Below the pieces are notes generated by a model. It did no database searches, had not been told where the DNA came from, and saw only the letters and a list, made by a program, of their open reading frames with translations. Shown in pieces: positions 1-8,600 of a stretch of DNA of 64,000 nucleotides. The DNA is from Pseudomonadota bacterium (GTDB taxonomy: Bacteria > Pseudomonadota > Alphaproteobacteria > UBA828), in contig JAQBTG010000014.1 of the NCBI GenBank assembly GCA_027624955.1, positions 19,773 through 83,772 on the forward strand. The letters run 5' to 3'. The position numbers were made by a program, and so were the translations under genes. How positions within the stretch are numbered: the stretch's first letter is position 1; each line of letters starts with the position of its first letter.

Positions 1-1
1 G

Positions 2-616
2 ATCCGCGAGGGCGCCGGCGCGTTTGCCTTCCCCTCAAGCGACGGCACCGTACTGGTCGCAGCAAATTTGCTGCACGGCGAATTTCTGCGCGCACGGCGG
101 CGCAAGGAGCCGGCGTTTCACGCCATGTTGAGGCATATTGCGCCGAATCTCGCCGAAAAGCTGACGCAAGGCGTGCAGGTCGATCGCTTCTTTTCGGGTT
201 GCACGCGGAGCTTCGTGCGCCGCTCGCACGGCCCGGGATGGGCCCTGGTCGGCGATGCCGGCATGAAGAAAGACCCGGTCACCGCCCAGGGCATCGCTAG
301 CGCTTTCGCCAGCGCTGATATGCTGGCCAAAGCCGTTGATCGCGGACTCGGCACGGGCGAAACGCTCGACGCGGAATTGGCCGAATATGAACGTGCGCGC
401 GATGCCTGGCTCTTGCCGTATTATGATTTTACCTTGCGTCTCGCGGCGTTTGCCAAACCAAACACTGAGCAAGCCGCCTTCAACCACGCGTTGGCCAAAG
501 ACCTCGAAGGCAGATCCCAACTGTTCGGCGCAGTATCGCTAACATTCTCGCCGGATAAATTGATGGCGCCAGACAACATGCGCCGCATTCTCACGCGCGC
601 CGCGCAATCACCATAG
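2..616 (+). CDS. FAD-dependent oxidoreductase, C-terminal part (gene enters from the left edge)
   Basis: The frame is open from the first bases of the window, so the gene is truncated at its 5' end and about 204 C-terminal residues are visible. The motif GDAGMKKDPVTAQGI is the second FAD-contacting motif of the PHBH/UbiH-like aromatic hydroxylase and geranylgeranyl-reductase superfamily (GD..H..dP..aqGi). A start at 68 would remove the upstream part of the domain, which also reads sensibly in frame, so it is unlikely to be the real start. The flavin domain is clear, but the substrate cannot be told. It is followed after 39 bases by an acyl-CoA synthetase on the same strand, possibly co-transcribed. 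Confidence 0.8.
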   Translation: MREGAGAFAFPSSDGTVLVAANLLHGEFLRARRRKEPAFHAMLRHIAPNLAEKLTQGVQVDRFFSGCTRSFVRRSHGPGWALVGDAGMKKDPVTAQGIASAFASADMLAKAVDRGLGTGETLDAELAEYERARDAWLLPYYDFTLRLAAFAKPNTEQAAFNHALAKDLEGRSQLFGAVSLTFSPDKLMAPDNMRRILTRAAQSP

Positions 617-655
617 TGAACTGCTAGCATAGGCCTTTCTGGGGGAGAATATTAC

Positions 656-2311
656 ATGCCAAACGATGGCAACGATGCGGTTGAACAGGTTGCGGATTAC
701 AGCTCCTTTGCCGCCGCGTTCAAGTTGGAGGACATCACCGACCTGCTTTCCGGCGATCTTGAGACCGGCCTGAATGTCTGCGTCGAATGCTGCGATCGCT
801 GGGCCGAATCGGACAGCATCGCGCTCTATTGGGAAGGCGCCGATGGCAGCAGTTCGACCCATAGTTTCGCCGAATTGCAGGAGGGCGCGGCGCGCTTCGC
901 TAACCTGCTCACCGCGCAGGGCGTGCGCCCAGGCGATCACGTTGCTTGCATGCTGCCGCGCATTCCTGACCTGTTCGTGGTCGCGCTTGGCGTCTGGCGC
1001 GCCGGCGCGGTCTATGTCCCGCTGTTCACCGCTTTTGGTCCCAAGGCGATCGAATATCGTCTAGAGCGGAGCGGAGCCAGCCTGGTGGTGACCGACGCGG
1101 TTAACCGGGCCAAGCTCGACGGCATCGCTGACGCGCCGCCGGTGATGGTGGTGACGCGCGAGCCGGAGGAGGCGGTGCGCGCTGGCGATATCGATTTCCG
1201 CCAAGCGCTCGCGGCGCAACCCACCGAATTTGCGCCGGTTATGCGCACCGCCGAAGACCCGTTCATCATGATGTTCACCTCCGGCACCGTCGGTAGCGCC
1301 AAAGGCGTGGCGGTGCCGCTGAAAGCGTTGCCGGGTTTCTTGGTTTACATGAAGTATGCCATCGGCGTCGGCCCCGAGGACCGCTTCTGGAACATGGCTG
1401 ATCCGGGCTGGGCCTATGGTCTCTTCTATGCGGTCGCTGGGCCCATGCTCTTGGGCTACGCAACTCACTTTTATGAAGGCGGGTTCAGCGTTGAAAGCAC
1501 ATACAAGATGCTCGAAAAACACAGCATCTCAATCGTTGCCTCGGCGCCCACCGCATACCGGCTGCTGATGGCGGCCGGCGGTGACTCTGCCGATGCCTGC
1601 CGCCACAGCCTGCGCGCGATATGCAGCGCCGGCGAGCCGCTCAATCCCGAAGTGATCCGCTGGATCGACCAACATCTCGGCTGCCCGGTTTTTGATCAAT
1701 ACGGCCAGACCGAAACCGGCATGACAGTGTGCAATCACCACGGCTTGCGCCACGCCATGCGCCCCGGCTCCATGGGTCTGGCAATGCCTGGCTTCCACAT
1801 GGTGGTCCTCAATGTCGACCTCGAGGAAGTCGCGCCGGGCGAGTCGGGAATGTTGGCCGTCGATACGACCAAATCACCGCTCTACACCTTCCAGGGCTAC
1901 CGCGATCATAAGGAATCGCCGCTTAAGGGGCCTTACTACCTCACCGGTGACACCGCCGAGCTCGGCGCCAACGGCAGCCTGACTTTTCTCGGCCGCGCTG
2001 ACGACATCATATTGTCTGCCGGATACCGCATCGGCCCGTTCGATGTCGAGAGCTGCCTGATCGAGCACCCGGCGGTCGCCGAATCCGCCGTGATTGGCAA
2101 GCCCGACACCGATCGAGGGGAGATCGTCGTCGCCTTCGTCGTACTGGGCGGCGGCCATAACGGCTCGCCTGAACTGGTGGAAGAGTTGCAGCAATATGCC
2201 CGCACGCGCCTCTCCGCGCATGCCTATCCGCGCCAAGTGATCTTCTTGGATGCCTTGCCCAAAACGCCGAGCGGCAAGATCCAGCGCTTCGTCCTGCGCC
2301 AACAAGCCTGA
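656..2311 (+). CDS. AMP-binding acyl-CoA synthetase (acetyl/medium-chain type)
   Basis: This 551-residue protein of the ANL superfamily activates a carboxylic acid to its acyl-adenylate and then to the CoA thioester. The phosphate-binding loop is MFTSGTVGSAKGV near residue 205. The hinge region reads YLTGDTAELGANG and GRADDIILSAGYRIGP. The C-terminal catalytic lysine lies in KTPSGKIQRF. The GYRIGP core and overall length fit the acetyl/medium-chain (ACSM-like) branch better than long-chain ligases, but the substrate is not determined. A strong ribosome-binding site (GGGGGAG) stands about nine bases before the ATG. The gene is convergent with the OYE gene across repeat family B. Confidence 0.88.
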   Translation: MPNDGNDAVEQVADYSSFAAAFKLEDITDLLSGDLETGLNVCVECCDRWAESDSIALYWEGADGSSSTHSFAELQEGAARFANLLTAQGVRPGDHVACMLPRIPDLFVVALGVWRAGAVYVPLFTAFGPKAIEYRLERSGASLVVTDAVNRAKLDGIADAPPVMVVTREPEEAVRAGDIDFRQALAAQPTEFAPVMRTAEDPFIMMFTSGTVGSAKGVAVPLKALPGFLVYMKYAIGVGPEDRFWNMADPGWAYGLFYAVAGPMLLGYATHFYEGGFSVESTYKMLEKHSISIVASAPTAYRLLMAAGGDSADACRHSLRAICSAGEPLNPEVIRWIDQHLGCPVFDQYGQTETGMTVCNHHGLRHAMRPGSMGLAMPGFHMVVLNVDLEEVAPGESGMLAVDTTKSPLYTFQGYRDHKESPLKGPYYLTGDTAELGANGSLTFLGRADDIILSAGYRIGPFDVESCLIEHPAVAESAVIGKPDTDRGEIVVAFVVLGGGHNGSPELVEELQQYARTRLSAHAYPRQVIFLDALPKTPSGKIQRFVLRQQA

Positions 2312-2329
2312 CCTAACGCGCAGCGCTTT

Positions 2330-2442
2330 TTATTTGATCCCTCAAGCGCCGGGTGGTCGCGTCCGCTCTCTTGGCTACCTCGTATTAACTCGGGCGCGCG
2401 GTCGCGCTTGCCAAAATGCTGTAGGCATTTTGGTTGGAGGTG
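2330..2442 (+). repeat. Dispersed structured repeat, family B, copy 1
   Basis: This copy and 49082-49204 share an ordered series of near-identical blocks: AAGCGCCGGG, then GGCTACCTCGTATTAACTCG, then a GC-rich hairpin, a second hairpin and GGTTGG. Hairpin 1 (2396-2407) pairs GCGC with GCGC around a GGTC loop. Hairpin 2 (2411-2433) pairs CCAAAATGC with GCATTTTGG around five bases. The copy sits between the convergent acyl-CoA synthetase and OYE genes, so it could act as a 3' structured element. Base changes relative to copy 2 preserve pairing in both hairpins. Confidence 0.7.
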
Positions 2443-2471
2443 CCGTTGGGGAGGGTCTTTCTGGGGTCCGC

Positions 2472-3575
2472 TCAAACGCCTTTGCGAAACGCCGCGCCGG
2501 GCCAGGTTTTGGGCCGGGCGCGGGCATATTGTGGCGCGACGTCGAGGGAAACGCCGAGGCTGTCCGCGGCGTGCCAGGGCCAGCGTGGGTCATCGAGAAC
2601 AGCGCGCGCGATGGCCACCATATCGGCCTGGCCTGAGGTGATAATCTCGTCGGCATGATGAGCGTCGACAATCAGGCCGACGGCCATGGTTGAAATACCG
2701 GTCGCGGCCTTAACCTCGGCGGCGAGCGCGACCTGATAGCCGGGCGCTAGCGGGATTTTCGACTTGGCGCTGTTGCCGCCTGAGGACACGCAGACAAAAT
2801 CCATGCCGATATCCTTGAGCGCCCCGGCGAAGGCAATGGCGTCCACGGCGGTGATGCCGCCCTCCAGCCAATCTGTGCCGTTGATGCGGACGCCCATTGG
2901 GCGCGCCGCCGGCCAGGCCGCGCGCATTGCGGTGGCTACTTCCAGTGGAAAGCGCATGCGCTTTTCCTGACTGCCGCCATATTCATCCGCGCGTTTGTTG
3001 GCGAGCGGCGTGAGAAACTGGCTCAACAGATAGCCATGCGCGGCGTGAATTTCGATCAGATCAATCTCCAGGCGCGCCGCCCGCGCCACCGTTTGGGTGT
3101 ATTCGCCAATCACCTTTTTCATGGCGCTCCGGTCGAGCGCTTCGGGTGTCTGCCAGTCGTCTTTATAGGGCTCGGGCGATGGCGCGATGCTGGGCCACAC
3201 GCCCTCCGCCGCCGCCAGCGGCGCGCCGCCCTCCCACGGCCGGCGCACCGAGGCCTTGCGCCCGGCATGCGCCAATTGAATTCCGATCGGCATGGCGCTC
3301 CACGCTCGAACCGATTTGAGCGTCTCTGCCAGAGCCTGTTCGTTGGCGTCGTCATAAAGCCCGAGACAGCCTTGCGAAATGCGCCCGGCGGCGCTGACGG
3401 CTGTGGCTTCAATGATCAGACAGCCGGCGCCGGATTGCGCAAGTTGGCCGAGATGCGGCGTGTGCCATGAGCTGGCTGAGCCTTCCTTGGCGCTGTATTG
3501 GCACATCGGTGAAATGATCACCCGGTTGCTGAGCGTCAGGCCGCGCAGTTGAAGGGGGTCGAACAGAGCGGGCAT
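2472..3575 (-). CDS. Old yellow enzyme family NADH:flavin oxidoreductase (YqjM-like)
   Basis: This FMN-dependent ene-reductase of 367 residues has a TIM-barrel fold. The N-terminus reads ALFDPLQLRGLTLSNRVIISPMCQYS. Cys25 and Tyr27 sit where YqjM-type enzymes carry the Cys and Tyr that tune the flavin, which marks the thermophilic-like OYE class. IEIHAAHGYLLSQFLTPLANKR carries the substrate-binding His pair region and the FMN loop. The start at 3575 was chosen because an AAAGGA ribosome-binding site precedes it. The frame stays open to 3803, but that extension has no homologous look. It is divergent from the PhoX-like gene and convergent with the acyl-CoA synthetase. Physiological substrate unknown; likely activated alkenes or quinones. 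Confidence 0.88.
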   Translation of the reverse strand: MPALFDPLQLRGLTLSNRVIISPMCQYSAKEGSASSWHTPHLGQLAQSGAGCLIIEATAVSAAGRISQGCLGLYDDANEQALAETLKSVRAWSAMPIGIQLAHAGRKASVRRPWEGGAPLAAAEGVWPSIAPSPEPYKDDWQTPEALDRSAMKKVIGEYTQTVARAARLEIDLIEIHAAHGYLLSQFLTPLANKRADEYGGSQEKRMRFPLEVATAMRAAWPAARPMGVRINGTDWLEGGITAVDAIAFAGALKDIGMDFVCVSSGGNSAKSKIPLAPGYQVALAAEVKAATGISTMAVGLIVDAHHADEIITSGQADMVAIARAVLDDPRWPWHAADSLGVSLDVAPQYARARPKTWPGAAFRKGV

Positions 3576-3681
3576 CGAGAAATCCTTTGTGGCTGGCTTG
3601 GTATTAAGCGCCGCAACTGTATCATGCGCTACGATGAAGGCTAGATTCGGACAAGTGAACGGCGCGGCGGCGTTTGGCGAT

Positions 3682-5604
3682 ATGGCCTGCGCACGTATGA
3701 CTCGTCGCGGCTTTCTCGGCGGCAGCCTCGCGCTCGGCGCATCCGCGGCATTGTGGCGAACGCCGGCCGGCGCCGCGACGCTGGGCTTCAATTTTGACCC
3801 CATCGGCCACGGTGTTGACGGGCACCATCATGTCGCCCCCGGCCATAATGCGCGGGTGCTGATGCGCTGGGGCGACGGCGTGACGGCCACGGCGCCGCCC
3901 TTCGATCCAGAGCGCCAAAGCGCCGCTGCCCAGGCCGCACAGTTCGGCTACAACAGCGATTTTATCGGCTATCTGCCGTTGCCCCGCGGTTCGGGCAATT
4001 CGCGCCATGGCCTGCTCTGCGTCAATCATGAATATTGCATCGAAGAACTGATGTTCCCCGAGCTCGGCCCCTATGACGAGAATTTCAGCCAGGCAACGCC
4101 CGAGCTCGCCAACATCGAGATGGCGGCAATCGGCGGCGCCGTTCTTGAGGTGACGCGCGGCCCTGACGGGCTATGGAAGATTGTGCCGGCCAGCCGTTTC
4201 GCCCGGCGTATCACAGCGGGTGCAACCGTGATGCGGCTGTCCGGCCCGGCGGCGGGTCATGCCCGTCTCAAAACTACGGCCGACCCCAGTGGCGCCAGGG
4301 TGATCGGTACAGTCGCCAATTGCTCTGGCGGCATGACGCCATGGGGCACGTGGCTGACGGCAGAAGAGAATTTTCTGTATTGCTTCGGCAGCGGTATCTC
4401 CGACGACCCCGAGGCGGAGATCGACCCGGCGCTGGCAGATCACCCCGAGAGCCGGAATTATCGCCGGCTCGGACTTCCCGGCCGCGGTTACGCCTGGAGC
4501 CGTTTCGAAGCACGCTGGAACATCGATCAAGAGCCGAACGAAGCCAACCGCTTCGGCTGGATCGTAGAGATCGATCCTCTCGATCCGCATAGCATACCGG
4601 TCAAACGCACGGCACTCGGGCGCTTTAGCCATGAGGGCGCCGCACCAATCGTCAACGGCGATGGCCGCGTGGTCGTCTATTCCGCCGATGATTATTATTT
4701 CGAATATTTTTATCGATTTGTTTCGGAGCGCGCGTTCGATCCGGCGCGAGGTGTGGCGAACGGCGATCTCTTGGACCACGGCATCCTCTCTGTCGCCCGC
4801 ATCGATGCGGACGGCGGCGTGGCGTGGTTGCCGCTGGTCTTCGGCCAAGGCCCACTGGTGCCGGAGAACGATTTCTATTCGCAGGCCGATATTGCCATCG
4901 AGACGCGCCGCGCCGCCGATCTCCTCGGCGCCACCCCGCTGGACCGGCCCGAGGGCGTTGCCATAGATCCGCGCGCGGCGCCTGACGGCGGCAAACTTTA
5001 TCTCAGCCTAACCAAGAACGAACGCCGCGGCGCCGACCGGCTCGATGCGGTGCACAGCCGTTCGGCCAATCTGTGGGGACAAATCATTGAACTCACAGCG
5101 CCCGGTGGTGATCACGCCGCGGAGCGTTTCACCTGGGATATTCTGGTGGCCTGCGGCGATCCGGCGGCGCAAGAAACGGCGGCGCGTTGGCACGGCGATA
5201 TCGCGCCGGGCGGCTGGTTTTCCTGTCCTGATAATTTGACGCTGGATAGCGCCGGGCGCCTCTGGGTGGCGACCGACCAAGGTGGCGGTTGGGCGGTATT
5301 GAGCGGCTCTGCGGATGGCCTCTGGGCACTGCACACGCAGCACCCCCGGCGTGGCTTGGGTGCGATGTTTTTTCGCGCGCCGGTCGGGGCGGAAGTCGCC
5401 GGGCCGTGCTTCACGCCCGACGGTGAGAGCCTCTTCCTCAGCGTGCAGCATCCGGCCAAGGACGGCGCCAAAAACTATGCCGGGTTTGAGCGCGAATCGC
5501 GCTTCGCGGATGCGGCCACACATTGGCCTGATTTCGACCCGGCTATGCCGCCGCGCCCGTCGGTCCTTGCGATCACCCGCCAAGGCGGCGGGCGCATCGG
5601 CTAG
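3682..5604 (+). CDS. PhoX-like (DUF839) Tat-exported phosphatase family protein
   Basis: About 640 residues. A twin-arginine signal (TRRGFLGGSLALGASAALW) is followed by an AGA cleavage region, so the protein is probably exported folded to the periplasm. The body matches the PhoX/DUF839 family: LLCVNHEYCIEELMF, NCSGGMTPWGTWLTAEENF, a long middle section with WIVEIDPLDP and FSHEGA, and a late DNLTLDSAGRLWVATDQGG. PhoX enzymes are Ca/Fe-dependent alkaline phosphatases, but many family members are uncharacterised, so phosphatase activity is inferred. Start is uncertain: ATG at 3634 and 3682 and a GTG at 3655 are all in frame, and 3682 puts the Tat motif at the usual distance. It is convergent with gltB. 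Confidence 0.8.
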   Translation: MACARMTRRGFLGGSLALGASAALWRTPAGAATLGFNFDPIGHGVDGHHHVAPGHNARVLMRWGDGVTATAPPFDPERQSAAAQAAQFGYNSDFIGYLPLPRGSGNSRHGLLCVNHEYCIEELMFPELGPYDENFSQATPELANIEMAAIGGAVLEVTRGPDGLWKIVPASRFARRITAGATVMRLSGPAAGHARLKTTADPSGARVIGTVANCSGGMTPWGTWLTAEENFLYCFGSGISDDPEAEIDPALADHPESRNYRRLGLPGRGYAWSRFEARWNIDQEPNEANRFGWIVEIDPLDPHSIPVKRTALGRFSHEGAAPIVNGDGRVVVYSADDYYFEYFYRFVSERAFDPARGVANGDLLDHGILSVARIDADGGVAWLPLVFGQGPLVPENDFYSQADIAIETRRAADLLGATPLDRPEGVAIDPRAAPDGGKLYLSLTKNERRGADRLDAVHSRSANLWGQIIELTAPGGDHAAERFTWDILVACGDPAAQETAARWHGDIAPGGWFSCPDNLTLDSAGRLWVATDQGGGWAVLSGSADGLWALHTQHPRRGLGAMFFRAPVGAEVAGPCFTPDGESLFLSVQHPAKDGAKNYAGFERESRFADAATHWPDFDPAMPPRPSVLAITRQGGGRIG

Positions 5605-5605
5605 T

Positions 5606-5621
5606 TTGGCCTATCGGCCAA
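5606..5621. terminator. Hairpin between convergent genes (PhoX-like / gltB)
   Basis: TTGGCC and GGCCAA form a perfect six-base-pair stem around TATC, filling almost the whole 17-base gap between the two convergent genes. No T-run follows on either strand, so it is a structural candidate only. Confidence 0.35.
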
Positions 5622-8600
5622 TCAGGCGGATTGTGCCGATGCTTCGTCGCTCAACGGATGCTCGATGCGCGAGATCATTTCCTTCGGGCAGATTTGCCAG
5701 AATTTGCCCGATTCAAGCGTCCAATCCGCCAGCAGGCGTTCAGCAAAGCGGGTCTGTGTCTCGCTATAATGTTCGCGCACAAGGTCACGGCAAACGCCCT
5801 CCCAATAGCGGCTTTGTATGCGCTGCCAAATCACTGAATCTGCATTGACCCGATGTTCGAAACTGCCGTCTGTGTCATACACGAAGGCCATGCCGCCGGT
5901 CATGCCGGCAGCAAAATTATCGCCCACCGGCCCGAGAATAACGGCGACGCCGCCGGTCATATATTCGCAGCCGTTCGAGCCGCAGCCTTCGACCACCGCA
6001 CTGGCGCCTGAATTGCGCACACAGAAACGCTCACCCGCTTGGCCCGCGGCGAACAGCTTGCCGGCCGTGGCGCCGTACAGCACCGTGTTGCCGATGATGG
6101 CGTTTTCGTTGGAAATGAGGGGGCTGGAGGTTGCCAGCCGGAGCGAGATGGTGCCGCCCGAAAGCCCCTTGCCGACATAATCATTGGCTTCGCCGATGAC
6201 TTCGAGCTTTAGGCCCTGCACCGCGAAGGCGCCGAGCGATTGGCCCGCTGCGCCGCGCATGCGCACGGTGAAGTAATTTGGCGACAGGCCGGTCATGCCG
6301 AAGCGTCGCGTCAGGTGGGAGGAAAGCTTGGCGCCAATCGCCCGGTCGGTGTTGCGCACCGTATAAGCGAGTTGCATTTTTTCCGGCACTTCGAGCGCAT
6401 TGCCGGCATCGCGAATCATCTGTTCGTCGAGGCTTTCCGGTACCTCGTTGCGGCCTTCGCGCGTAGACGTCCGGGCGAAGCCGCCGGGATCGGCCTGTAC
6501 CAATATCGGATTGAGGTCGAGATCGTCCAAATCGCGGCTGCCACGGCTTACTTGACGCAGTAAATCGCTGCGCCCGACGATCTCATTCAGCGTGCGCGCA
6601 CCGAGAGACGCCAAAATCTCGCGCACTTCTTCGGCGATGAAGCTGAACAGATTGACGACCTTCTCCGGCGAGCCCCCAAACTTGGCTCTGAGCGCCTCGT
6701 CTTGGGTGCAGATACCCACCGGGCAGGTGTTTGAGTGGCACTGGCGCACCAGGATACATCCCATGGCGACCAACGAGGCGGTGCCGATGCCGAATTCCTC
6801 GGCGCCGAGCATGGCGGCGATGACCACGTCGCGCCCGGTCTTGATGCCGCCATCCACCCGAAGTGTGGTCGTGTGGCGCAGGCGATTCAGAGTCAGGACC
6901 TGGTTGATTTCGGCCAGGCTCATCTCCCACGGCACGCCGGCATATTTAAGACTAGACTGTGCCGCCGCACCGGTGCCGCCGTCATGGCCGGAAATCAAAA
7001 TGATGTCCGCTTTCGCCTTGGCAACGCCGGCGGCGACGGTGCCGATGCCGGATTCCGCCACCAGCTTGACCGACACCCTGGCTTGCGGATTGATCTGTTT
7101 GAGGTCGTAGATGAGCTGCGCCAGATCCTCGATCGAATAGATATCGTGGTGCGGCGGCGGGGAAATCAGCGTTACGCCGGGCGTGGCGCAACGCAAGCGA
7201 GCGATTTCCTCGGTGACTTTAAAGCCAGGAAGCTGGCCGCCCTCGCCCGGTTTGGCGCCCTGGGCCATCTTGATTTCGATTTCACGGCAGCGGTTGAGAT
7301 ATTCCGCCGTGACGCCAAAACGCCCGGATGCGATCTGCTTGACGGCTGAACTTGCATTGTCGCCATTGGCGCGCGGTTCGTAGCGCGACGGATCCTCGCC
7401 ACCTTCGCCTGAGCAGGAAGCGGCGCCGATGCGGTTCATGGCAATGGCCAGGGTCTCATGCGCTTCGCGCGACAAGGCGCCGTGCGACATGCTGCCCGAC
7501 ATAAAACGCTTACGGATCTCGGTGATCGATTCGATTTCTTCCACGGCAATCGGTTCGCCGTGGCGCTTAAAATCCAACAGGTCGCGCACATGAACTGGCG
7601 GCATGTCGGTCACGCCGGCCGAATATTTTTTATAGGTCGCGAATGAATCGCTGGCCACGGCATGCTGCAACATATGAATGAGGCGGCCGTCAAAGGCATG
7701 CACTTCACCCGAGCTTCTGGCCTTATAAAGGCCGCCCACCGGGAGTGTCGTGCGCGTTCCTTCATGTGCCCGATAATGCAGCTTGAGGACGCGCTCTTTA
7801 ATGCCAGAGAGACCAATGCCGGAGATGCGCGAGCTCATGCCGGGGAAGAATTCGGCGACCAGGGCGCGCGACAGGCCGACAGCCTCGAAATTATAGGCGC
7901 CGCGGTAGGAACCGAGCACCGAGATGCCCATCTTCGAAAGAATCTTCAGCAGGCCGGCATCAACGGCGGCGCGGTAGCGTTGGCAGCATTCATCTAGGCT
8001 GAGATTGCCGAACAGGCCGCGCGCTTGACGATCGGCGATGCTCTCCTGAGCCAGATAAGCGTTCACCGTGGTCGCGCCGACACCGATGAGTACGGCGAAA
8101 TAATGCACATCCAGGCATTCGCCGGAATGCACATTGATCGAGGTGAACGTGCGCAGTTTCTGCCGCACCAAATGGCTATGCACGCCGCCGGCGGCGAGGA
8201 TCATCGGCACGGCTGCGCGATCGGATGAGGTGTTTTCATCGCTCAACACCAAATGCACGGCGCCGCCGCGGACCGCGTCTTCGGCCTCGCGCCGAATGCG
8301 AATCATGGCCTCGGTCAATTCATTGTGGCCCTCACCGGCCTCGAAGGTGCAATCGACCCAGGCCGCCTTGTCGCCCATATAGCGGTGCATGGCGGCAAAT
8401 TCCGCATTGGTGAGCACCGGCGAGTTGAGCAGCAGGATATCGGTTTGTGCGGCGCTTTCACCGAACATGTTGCCCAAATTTCCAAGCCGCGTCTTGAGGC
8501 TCATGACGCCATATTCGCGCAACGAATCAATCGGCGGATTTGTGACTTGGCTGAAATTCTGCCGGAAAAAATGTTGCATGCCGCGATACTGCCGTGACAA

